64,000 bases of DNA from positions 30,786,120-30,850,119 of the forward strand of contig OZ026520.1 in assembly GCA_964019695.1 (NCBI GenBank), read 5' to 3'. The position numbers and the translations under genes are program-made. This stretch comes from Loripinus fragilis. Its lineage: Eukaryota; Mollusca; Bivalvia; Lucinida; Lucinidae. Position 1 is the first letter of the stretch. Each line of letters starts with the position of its first letter. A model generated the notes under the pieces. That model was not told the DNA's origin. It saw nothing but the letters and a program-made list of their open reading frames with translations, and did not search any database. Positions 25,601-37,600 of the stretch are shown here, piece after piece.

Positions 25601-28600
25601 AGACTGGGGTTAAAGGGTTGCAAGTTCAAGACTAACTGCCAGCGGAGTCACTGTGTTGTGTCCTGTAGCAAGACACTTTATCAACCCACAAAGACAGGAC
25701 TTGTTGACTGGAATATAAAGCATCAACACAAACAAACATTTCCTAAAAAGCTGGCCCAGTTTGTATAAATCAAATATTTGTGTTTGTCTAATATTAATGT
25801 AAACCATATCATGTTATTCACAAGAAAATCATTTGTCATGCTATTACTAACATCATATAACAACCATTCTGTGTTTGTTGCTGTTTTTGTTTTCCAGGTT
25901 TGACATTTATCATTTATTTCAGAAATGTAAACATTTCGGATTCATTGTGCTGTCCCTGGAAGACGAATCCACTCGAGGTTTAAGTTTACTTCCGAGTCCC
26001 TCATCATACATCTCATGTAATTTTAACTAACTATAGTGTTATTTATCAGAAATTTCTATACATGTTAATCAGATTGTATCATCATAAAATTCAATAGATT
26101 AGGATTAAATATATAAAAAAAACTAACATTCAGTCATTGCAAAAAGGTTAATTGCTTTAAAATGTAAGAAAACTAACTGTTAGTAACATACAGTTGTTAC
26201 AAAATAATTTTGTTTCTTTTGCATTCATGCTGTTGGCTGCTTTTTATTTTAGCTAAAATGGTCCGTCCATTGGTGCACCTTTTTTTCCAGCCCAAATTTT
26301 TTCTGAATCTTATGATACCATATTAAGGACATATGCTACTAAATACTTCCCATGTTGAAATATTTTCTATACTTTGTATACAGTTTGTTTTATGCATGGG
26401 CTATCCATTTATGAAATAAAAAGTATATGTCACCATGCTCATTTTTTCAGAATCTCATATTGAAGTTTTCAGCCTTTGACCAATTTACTAAAAATATAAA
26501 ATAATAACACTAGTCCTAAATATCGAGATAAAACGGTTGTAATCTTCGGCCAGCTTCTTTCTTTTAACTTAAATTAGTTCCCATGACCTCAAACCGTTTA
26601 GAAAATGTGCAAGTTTATTTGTTATCACATGCTGTGACAAGATACTGCATGATATATTTTGGCATTTCGTCGAAAACTGGAATTTGTTTTTAGAATAAAT
26701 CATGTATTCAAAAATCTGATGTTGAAAATCTTAAAAAATTATTTTTAATTCATGGACTATAATAATACCTTTCAGAAAAAAAAAATCTGGGGTCACCGAA
26801 CTAATTCTCTTTCAAGAGGGCAAAATTAAACCCCACCCCCATAGGTTTCATACGTGATTCAATAAAAAATAAATCAGGAATGAGCATTTTGGTCGTTTTG
26901 ATGATGCCATTTTACTAGTATATGAAGCAATTTAGCATTTAAATGTTAAAAAAGAAAGAATAAAAACCACTGAAAATATGTGCGCACCTGGGAATCGATC
27001 CTGGTCCTCTGGCTTTGTAGCCAGACATGCTAACCACTAGGCCACGAGGTCAGGTCGTGTGCCACTCTAAATAACCATACAAATAGTAAAGGCTCGGCCA
27101 CTATCGTATTCGTAACCAGGGTAATTGTGTACGTAGTTTGATTTTGACTCAGCTACATTTATCTGTCTTTAGTGCTGAGACGATCAGTTCTGATAATATG
27201 TCAATTTATATTTCGGACACATTTGAATTACTTTATTTTGTCAAGCAAATGTCGGAATACCAATATGACATAAGAATATCGGAAAGCTGTGCTGATCCAT
27301 ATCGGTTAATGGTCGAAAGACAGGACCCAGACAACTTAACCTGTTTCCATACGCCGGAAAGGTGCGCATTGGAAATAGCCGCATATGTCTTGAATCTGAA
27401 AAAAAAAAGAGAGAACAATTTAAGCTTCTAGCTTTCATTCTAATCCTTAGGAAATAAAATATGTTTGAACAAAAAACAACAACACACACACAGAGTACTT
27501 TTTGAGCCGGTCCCATAGCACAATCTGTAGTGAGCCGGATTGCCAATCCAAGGGGTTGTGAGTTTGGTCCTAGCCTGGCCCCATACTTTCGTGAAGATTT
27601 ATCATGAAATATTTTCTACGGTCATTATCCTTCTTCCACTGATTCATGAAGAGCTGTTGTTAGTTACAAATGAAAGTATGTGCACTGAATACTGTTTGAC
27701 AACTTTGTCTAAGCTTGCCCTGGAAAAAAGTATTGCTAAGTTAACTGACCGTCTCAACATGACCATAGCTGTTGACTCAGATGTTGAATTACAAAACACA
27801 GTACTTTGAGTACATGCTTTTTAATGGCACATACCCCCAGTGACCATTCATACAAATTACTCATGCAGTTAAGTCTAGCTATTTGTCACTGGAAATTTTG
27901 TACCAGAGTGTATGTATGTAACAGTGAATTTTGAATAATATGTAGTCATTAGATATGGTCAAAAGTTGGCTAGAAAGTAATGCATTGATCATTGGATTTG
28001 ATTTAAGTATGTAGTTAATGTCTAGTGGTCCACTACATAAATCCAACTGAATCAAGCACCTGGGGTCCAAAGCTATGCCCTCGGATCAATAACTCTCACA
28101 GACTTATAATGGAGAAAGCTTAAAGGGGACAGCAACGCTTATAATAATTATGCTTTTTCAGAAAGAGCTCTATGAACCATGATTTTTGGTACAAGTATCA
28201 TCAAAATCAGTTGAAAAATGGGCAAGTTATGGGCATTTAAAGAATTAAATATGGCCCGCATTTAGCCACCATTTTGAATATTTCATTAGTTTTCAGAAAT
28301 TTTTCAACTGCTTAATTTTTAGTTATCACTACTATCACATCATCTGTGTTTCAGCAGATATGCAGCTATATACATAAGAAAAATATTTCATTAAAGATTA
28401 ATGCAAATAATTATAATCCATTGGTTTGTCTTTTATGTGGATTACGCATATTTAATTAGGCTGAGTGACGTCACTAAGCCTATAGTATGGCCGCTTCCAT
28501 TACAGCCCATTTGCAAATATTCAAACGCCCACAACTTCCACATTTTTCAACCGATTTAGATGAAACTGGTATCAAAAGTCATTGTTTATTAAGATCTTTC

Positions 28601-31600
28601 ATATGAATCATAGTAATCATCAGGGTTGCCGTCCCCTTTAAAAAAATCTTCTTCTAAAACCATGAGGCCCACAGCTTTTATATTTAGTGTATTGCAATGT
28701 ATAGTGGGCCCCTACATAAACCTGCCAACCATGCCCTATGGGTCCAAATTGGCCAAGCCTTGGGAATCATCATCTTCACCAGCGAAAGTTTCGTCGTATT
28801 TACCTTTCGACAAACCCTTCACCTCATGACCCTCAAAATTTATTATTAGCGCAGACCAATCGACCAATGAAAACGGCAGGAAGGATTTTTTCGATAATCC
28901 CTTCCTGCCAATCAGATTAAAGGTAGCAGTTTATCGGTATCTAATATACACCACCTGTTAAATCTTCATAAGTCAAGATAAGCAAAGATTTTGGTCGTAA
29001 AATTATTTATTTTTCTTCTATCCTTCAGTTCAAAATTATGTTATGGGTGCTCAAAGTAACCATCTTAAATTAATGTGACAGTTCTTTTGAGCACATTAAA
29101 CGTATATTTTAGTTGTTAAATCAGAAAACTGAATGTAAATTATTACATCGTCTTATCTGGAGGCATGGTGTTTATAGATTTTTTGCACCGCTTTGTGATT
29201 GATCATATTAATTGTTACTATTTTTGTCTTATGACTTACTCAATCAAGAGAAAGTATGGGTTAAGATAGCGAATGGCAACCCTTGGTATGACAAGATGGG
29301 GGATCATTAGCTTCCATAGGTTTTAATTTCGGAAAGCTTAAAAATATTAAACCAAGAGTCTCACAGCTTTTATTTTTAATATGTAGCAATGCATAGTTGC
29401 CCCCTATGTAAATCATGTCAATCATACCCATGAGGTCCAAATTGGCCAACCCCTGAGTGTCATTTCTCACAATAAAATAGTTCAAAAAATCTTCTCTTAA
29501 ACCATCAACAGCTCAGATAAGCAGTATAGGCTCCTTGAGCCTCTTATTCCTTGTAGCATATCAAGACAAAAACCATGTGATTCCTCACCTTGAAATGATT
29601 TGCACTATATTTAAAGCCTTATGGCCTCCAAAAATAAAGAACAATGTGACAAAATATGTTGTCTGCTGCTGGTAAATGGTTGACATCTAGAAAGGGGACG
29701 TGCATTAAGAGGCTATTTTGGCCCCCCATATGAGGTCAAAAAATAAAAGTTGCTCTTCACAAGTTTCTTCTTATTAGTTTATTAGCACAATAGCCGAAGT
29801 GTAAAGTTCTGGTATTGATTCGACTTTTACGGTTGCTATGGTAACAAAAATGGCCGCCAAAATAGGCTGAAAATAGGAAAATGACCATTTTGGAGCAAAT
29901 TTGAGACATGGAACAGAGGAATTAATATAGAGCACAAGCAAATACCAAAAAAATATTTTAATAGATGATGAGAATTATCACGGCACACAATATATTAAAA
30001 GGTGTTTTTGGTACATTGTATTTGCTTGTGCTGATATATAATTCTTAAAAAGTTGTTCTCCAAAAGCCTCAAATTTGGCCTAAAATGGCAATTTCTGTAT
30101 TTTAAACCTATTTTGTCGGCCATTTTGGTTACCATAGCAACCGGTAAAAGTAAAATAAATGCCAGAATTTTACACTTGGGCTATTCTTCTAATAAACCAA
30201 TAAGATGAAATTGGTGAAAGGCAACTTTCAGTTTTTGGCTCTAGAGGGGGCCAAAATAGCCTCTTAATGCACGTACCCCTTTGCTGGTAACCATACATGC
30301 TTTACATTCATATAACTCTGGTCAAGTTAAGTAAAATTTTGAGTGTACAATTGTGAATATCTTCTTGCCCATCAGTTTTAACATATGTTTTGGGTGCTTA
30401 AAAGCACCATCTCATTGTTGAGTTAAATTTCAACTTACTGTTCAACAAAGCTTACTAAGCCATTCTTGAATATTATTGCATTCGGTGTGATCAGAAACAA
30501 AACCCATTCCAGTAAAGAAAATAGTCCTGTAAAAGTATCGTGTTAATAATAGATACTAAAATCTATTCCAGTATTGGATAGTTTATTTTTCACAAAATAT
30601 TTGAGTAATTCTTGGTTATCAAAAGCGAGTTCTATAATAGGTTATGTCCAGAAGCACGGTGGCTCAGTGGTAGAGTGGTAGACTTGAGATAAAAGTGTTG
30701 CTGGTTCAAGACTCACTGGATACACTGTGTTATGTCCTTGGGCAAGACACTTTATCCTCTGCTGAGTACTGCTTCAACCGAGGAAGACAGGAAAACGTCC
30801 CAATGTGACTAAAAATTTGTTGACTGGGATGTAAAGCATCAAAACAAATAAACAAAATGATTGATTATGTTGCATGAAGATATCAAAAAAATAGGTTATT
30901 TTAGATAAAGATTTTTCAGAAATATGTAACGTTAATTAATAGTATTCCATGACGTAAATAGATAATGCTTATACTCCTAATAAATTTTGGATTAACAAAA
31001 ATTAACAGATACTCCTAGTAAATTTTGGTCTAGGTATTCCTGGAATAGGAAATATCAGCAACTGGATTAAATATCGTACATACACATGTATCTATAATGA
31101 TAAAAAAAAAACAATAAAAAATAATTTTAGATATTTTATGGAATTCCAATCACTAGCCAGGCATCATACATCCAAAATACAACACTTTGATTTCGATTTT
31201 CATCATTTACATTCATGAAGTTATCACATTTAGAGTGAATACACAGAAACAAGGCAAAATAAATAATTTACTTGCACAATAAACTAGTCAGTTGTTTTGA
31301 CAATTTCAATTTGTCATCATTGTGTAGTTACCAATTTTGCATCAAAGATCTTCACCTGACTTAACAACCAAATGATATAAAAATTTCTATACAGAATTCA
31401 AACCTAACATAAACTGTATTATGGAAAAACATTCTTTTTACCTTACCAGGGGACTGCACTGATTTCTTTCATCTTTTACAGTTTACTCCCCTATTCGATG
31501 CACTCAGATGTGGCAAGAGCCTGTATCAAGCATAGACGTCACATGGTCACAGCCAGTTATGTTTCACAAGAAATGAGAGAACTCCACAAACAGTATGTTT

Positions 31601-34600
31601 ACTTTAAATTTGTTTCTCAGTCTCATATGGGCCTCAATGCAACAATACCTGTCTTTGGGGTTTGGGACCAGGTAAGGCACAAACAAGCCTGCTCAGCTAA
31701 AGAGACTAGCTAGAATTTTGAAATTTTGCATGCAGCAAGTATTGCTACATTGCTTTCTAACAATATCAGGTTTTCTTGCTCAGAGGCTCATATTATGACG
31801 ACATTGCTTTTTTTTCTGTGAGAAAATGTGTTGTGGATTCTCACTGGAAATCTCTTTCTGTGTATCTTCCACACTGTGTCTTGGGATGGCCTGTGGTACA
31901 TGACTGTGGCATCTCTTGGTCATACCCACTTGCTTTTGCTTCTTATGAACACCATCAAAATGTTTTCATGAAAAAATGCCTCATTTATATTTGTTTTGTT
32001 TCTATTTTATTTATTTTTTGCTCATATATAATCATCAAAGAGGTTAATGAGCTATTGAGATATGAACGTACGACTGGTGCTCATAGAGCTACACTGTTGC
32101 AGATGTAAAATTAAGAGTTGTCATTTAAGAGTTATAATTTTGTCAGATTTCATATGTTACTCTCTGAAAAATACATGAATTTGAAATGTAAAAGTCTAAA
32201 GAGTAGGTGAACAACCAGGTTGTAAACATCTGAGTGGCAGGCATTATCATCTAGCTTGTGAGACCTTCAAATGTAGAGGTCCAGGCATGTAACATTTCCA
32301 GAGGCATTACCACACTGGTATGAACAGACACGGTTAACACAGCATGAACGTCTTGAATAGCACTTAGAAAATGAAGACAAAATATAACCGGACTATCCAC
32401 ATGATAAAAACCTACTTTCATCTTCATTGCATATCGATAAAGCACCAGGTTTGCCATGGTCAGGGAAAAAGTCTGGAAAATGAAAACATTTCTAGGCAAG
32501 GGAAAGTCAAGGAATTTCATTTTCAGTCAGGAAAATTTTGAAAAATGAAAAAAAGTCAGGGATTTTTTTTAAAAAAATCCCCAAAAGTTGATAGTTAACA
32601 GGTTTCTGAAAATAAAAATTCTATATAAATTGCAAGCAGTTCATTTTCAGAAACATTCTATCTCTAATATTCATAGTTTGAGATTTTTCTTTAAAGATTA
32701 AATCAGCAAGTTAGTATAAATTGTGTTCTAAATTTTCGAATTGTCCATGGATGAGAATGGCTATAATTAGCTTTCAAAACAGATCTGAAAAGCGTTTGAA
32801 AGTCAGGGAAAAGTCAGGGAACCAAAAATTGGATATGAGTGGCAACTCTCAAAGCGACCTGGGTCAACGCAATATGCTGAAACAAAAAAGTGTTCCATCA
32901 CTATTGAATCATGTTTCAGACATATTATGCTGCATAAAAACTATTAGTCATGTCTAAAAACATGCTCCTCTATATTTTACCAGGGCAGTAGATGCTGATA
33001 TAACAATATTAAATGAGGTTGGAGTGGACCCTGGGATTGATCACATGCTTGCCATGCAGTGCTTTGATGAAGTCAAGAACGCTGGAGGGAAGGTAAATTA
33101 TTATGTTTACTATGGCTAGATTTGATAAGGTTTTTAGCGGGTTATAATTGCGAACCTTATTCATGTGTCCCTACCCACCCAATGGGAGGGTAACATATTT
33201 TTTTGGTGTGGAGGTTGTTGGCATTTGTTAGTGACAGCATGACTGTTGGCGATATCTCAAGTATTAGTCAGGCATCCAGATAAGAATGTGTATTTGGAAA
33301 TTGTTTTTGAATTGTCGGTCCATGTGTCCGTGTGCGCGTCCGTCCATCCGAACCGTGTCCGAAGAATATCTCCAATATTATTTTAGGTAGGAATCCCATA
33401 TTTGGTGTGTTGATACACCTTGTGGTCCCGGAGTGTCACATACTGTTTTCGGGTCAGTGTGACCTTGACCTCTGGCCTTGGTTCTAGAAATATCTTGTCT
33501 GGAGCATATCTCCTTTATTATACCCCCGGTACGAAGTATATAGGGGGTATATAGTTTTTGGCTTTTCTATAATTATGTTTGTTTGTCTGTCTGTTTGTCT
33601 GTCTGTAAACTTTTTTTTTCGTCAAAGATTTCTCAGCAACTACTTGGGTTAGGATTCTGAAACTTGGTACAAAGCTTGATAGTGATGAGTTGTATTGTGT
33701 TACAAAAGAACAGCCATATATTGCTTATCAGTCCCTTTATTTGTTCATTTGTATACCCCCGGTACGAAGTATATAGGGGGTATATAGTTTTTGCCTTTTC
33801 TGTAATTATGTTTGTTTGTCTGTCTGTCTGTAAACTTTTTTTCTGTCAAAGATTTCTCAGCAACTACTTGACTTAGGATTCTGAAATTTGGTACATAGCT
33901 TGATAGTGGTGAGTTGTATTGTGTAACAATAAAGCAGCCACATATTGCTTATCAGTCCTTTTATTTGTTCATTATACCCGCTTTTTTCTTTAGAAAAAAA
34001 GGGTATATTAATTTCGTGTCAAAGTCGGTCCGTCGTCCGTCCGTCTGTCCGTCCGTATGTCCGTCAGTGCGTACGTCCGTCCGTCACGTTTCTTGTAAAT
34101 GTATCTCCTCCTAAACCGTTAGAGGTAGCAACTTTAAACTTTGTAGTTGAATAGGTCACATGATGTAGAGGGTACTGGGCAACATTTTGTGTGACCTTGA
34201 CCCCAAGGTCAAGGTCAAAGGTCAAATGTTGTATTTTCTTGTAAATGTATCTCCTCCTAAACGGTTAGACGTAGCAACTTCAAACTTTGTAGCTGAATAG
34301 GTCGCATGATGTAGAGGGTACTGGGTAACATTTTCTGTGACCTTGACCCCAAGGTCAGGGTCAAAGGTCAAATATTGAATTTTCTTGTAAATGCATCTCC
34401 TCCTTAACCTTTTGACGTAGCAACTTCAAACTTTGTAGCTGAAAAGGACACATGATGTAGAGGGTACTGGGCAACATTTTGTGTGACCTTGACCCCAAGG
34501 TCAAGGTCAAAGGTCAAATATTGAATTTTCTTGTAAATGTATCTCCTCCTAAACGGTTAGACCTAGCAACTTCAAACTTTGTAGCTGGATGGTTCACATG

Positions 34601-37600
34601 ATGTAGAGGGTACTGGGCAACATTTGTGTGACCTTGACCCCAAGGTCAAGGTCAAGTATTGAATTTCTTGTAAATGCTTTTCCTCCTAAAGCTTTTGACG
34701 TAGTAACTTCAAACTCTGTAGGTGCATAGGTCACATGATGTAGAGGGCACTGGGCAACATTTAGTGTGACCTTGACCTGAAGGTCAAGGTCAAATAATGT
34801 ACTTTCTTGTAAATGCATCTTCTAAACTGTTTGTCGTAGCAATTTCAAATTTTGCAGATGAAAAGGTCATATGATTTGGAGGGCACTAGACAACATTTAG
34901 TGTGACCTTCATCAGTAGGTCAAGGTCATATAGTGTATATTTTGTAAATACTTCTTCTCCTTAACCATTGGACATAGCAACTTCAAACTTTACAGGTGCA
35001 TATGTCATATTATGTTGAAGGTACTGAGCTACATTTTGTGTGACCTTGACCCCAAGGTAAAGGTTATAGGTCAAAAAGCGGGTATTTGCAATGGTGTACC
35101 ATCGACTTCTGCTCTAGTTTTTCTTTCTCTCCAATGGAAATTTCTGTCACAGATTTCTCAACTCCTATTTGGGCCAGTGTTTTCAAAGTTTGTGTACACC
35201 TTTAGATAGGCAAAGTGTATTGTGTAAATGAAAATCAAGATGCTTATCCTCATTTTGCCTTCTTTTTTCAATTTTTCATTTTTTCCTTCTGTCACTCTTA
35301 TATAATACATATCAGCATATTTTCTGTCAAAGATTTTTCAGCAACTATTTGAGTTAGGAATCTGAAATTTAGTACAAAGCTTGATAGTGATGAGTTGTAT
35401 TGTGTAACAAAAAATCAGCCACATATGCGAATCAGTCTCTTTATTTGTTCATTTTTCTTTCTCTCCAATGGAAATTTCTGTCACAGATTTCTCGGCTCCT
35501 AATTGAGCCAGTGTTTTCAAATTTTGTATACACCTTTATGTAGGCAAAGTGTATTGTGTAAATGAAAATTAAGATCCTAATCCTTATTTTGCCTTCTTTT
35601 TTCAATATTCCATTTTTTCCTTCTGTCACTTCTATATAGTACATATGGACATTTTTTCTGTCAAAGATTTCTCAGTAACTATTTTAGTTAGGATTCTAAC
35701 ATTTGATGCAAAACTTGATAGTGATGAGTTGTATTGTGTAACAAAAAAGCAGCCACATATTGCGTATCAGTCCCTTTATTTGTTTATATTTCTTTCTCTC
35801 AAATGAAAATTTCTGTCACAGATTTCTGGGCTCCTATTAGAGCCAGTGTTTTCAAATTTTGTATACACCTTCAGATAGTCAAAGTGTATTGTGTAAATGA
35901 AAATTAAGATGCTCATCCTCATTTTGCCTTCTTTTTTTCAAATTTTCATTTTTTTCTTCTACTTGATTTAGGATTATGAAAATTTTAACAATTTTGTCTT
36001 TTCTCTGAAAGTGTTACAACCTCTGATGGCTACCGCCAGGGGTATGTGAGCTTTGCTCACTTCTTGCTATATTTCTTCCTCTCCAATGGAAATTTCTGTC
36101 ACAGATTTCTCAGCTCCTATTGGAGCCAGTGTTTTCAGATTTTGTGTACATCTTCAGGATGGCAAAGTGTACTGTGTAAATGGAAATTAGGATCCTAATC
36201 CTCATTTTGCCTTCTTTTTTCTAATTTTCATTTTTTCTTTCTTTCTCTCTTATATAATACATATGGACATTTTTTTCTGTCAAAGATTTCTCAGCAACCA
36301 CTTGAGTTAGGACTCTGAAATTTGGTACAAAGCTTGATAGTGATGAGTTGTATTGTGTAAGAAAAGACCAGCCACATATTGCTTATCAGTCCCTATATTT
36401 GTTCATTTTTCTTTCTCTTCAATGGAAATTTCTGTCACAGATTTCTCAGCTCCTATTGGAGCTAGTGTTTTCAAATTTTGTGTACACCTTCAGGAAGGCA
36501 AAGTGTACTGTGTAAATGGAAATTAAGATGCTAAACCTCATTTTGCCTTCTTTTTTCAAATTTTCATTTTTTCCTTCTTTCACTCTTATATAATACATAT
36601 AGACATTTTTTCTGTCAAAGATTTTTCAGCAACTACTTGAGTTAGGATTCTGAAATTGGTACAAAGCTTGATAGTGATTAGTTGTATTGTGTAACAAAAG
36701 AACAGCCACATATTGCTTATCAGTCCCTTCATTTATTCTTTTTTCTTTCCCTCCAATGAAAATTTCTGTCGCAGATCTCTCGGCTCCTATTGGAGCCAGT
36801 GTTTTCAAATTTAGTGTACACCTTCAGGTAGGCTAAGTGTATTGTGTAAATGAAAATAAAGATGCTAAAGCTCATTTTGCCTTTTTTTCAATTTTTCCTT
36901 CTGTCACTCATATAATACATATGGACATTTTTTGTCAGAATTTTCTCAGCAACTACTTGATTTAGGGTTATGAAATTTTGTGTACTTTCAGGTAGGAGAA
37001 GTGTATTGTGTAAATGAAAACTAAGGTGCTAATCCTCATTTTGCCTTCTTTTTTCAAATTTACAATTTTTCCTTCTGTCACTCTTATATAACACATATGG
37101 ACATTTTTCATCGAAGTTTTCTCAGAAACTGCTTGATTTAGGATTATGAAATATTTGACAATTTTGTCTTTTCTCTGAAAGTGTTACAACCTCTGATGGC
37201 TACCGCCGGGGGTATGTGAGCTTTGCTCACTTCTTGCTATATTTGTTTTTATTGTTTGAGGTAGGAATCCCGTATTTGGTGTGTGGATACACCTTGGGGG
37301 TTGCGGCGTGTTGCATACTGCTTTCGGGCCACTGTGACCTTGACCCTTGGCCTCGGTTCTTAGAAAAATTGTGTCAGGAGCATATCTCCTATACTGATTG
37401 AGGTATGAATCCCATATTTGGTGTGTTGATACACCTTGGGGTCCTGGAGTGTCGCATTTTGTTTTCGGGTCACTGTGACTTTGACCTTGACCCCTGGCCT
37501 CAGTTCTAGAAAAATCTTGTCTTGAGCATATCTCCTATATTGTTTGAGGTAGGAATCCCATATTTGATGTGTGGATACACCTTGGGGTTATGTAGTTTTG

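Larger units (their letters stand above)
33972..35117. mobile_element. Helitron-like insertion with empty-site support
   Basis: Sister units without the insert (for example about 35447-35465) read TTTGTTCATTTTTCTTTC. Here the insert interrupts that sequence exactly between TTTGTTCA and TTTTTCTTTC, with no target duplication. The insert starts TTATACCCGC, and ends with an ATGGTGTACCAT hairpin then GACTTCTGCTCTAG before a host T. A-T insertion, a 3' hairpin and a CTAG end are Helitron traits. No Rep/helicase is present. Confidence 0.75.
33519..37248. mobile_element. Middle element with ~330-base internal repeats
   Basis: The left end TACCCCCGGTACGAAGTATA occurs twice (about 33520 and 33752). 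The right end, with hairpin GTGAGCTTTGCTCAC then TTCTTGCTATATTT, also occurs twice (about 36047 and 37215). Internal ~330-base units contain TTCTCTCCAATGGAAATTTC, AAAGTGTATTGTGTAAATG and AAGCTTGATAGTGATGAG. The doubled ends suggest two joined copies. Confidence 0.7.

Noticed and set aside
26982..27056. Functional tRNA gene on the minus strand
   Set aside because: The anticodon loop has the wrong size and the acceptor stem does not pair properly; it fits a SINE head or pseudogene.
27138..27431. 97-residue open frame as a novel gene
   Set aside because: No recognisable domain, an overlapping frame of similar length on the other strand, and location deep in the AASS intron 9 between repeats.
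29691..30282. microRNA precursor
   Set aside because: The hairpin is far too long and has transposon-like ends; miRNA hairpins are about 70-100 bases.
34087..35090. CRISPR-like array of regular repeats
   Set aside because: The whole ~143-base unit is repeated, not a short repeat with unique spacers, and the context is an animal intron.
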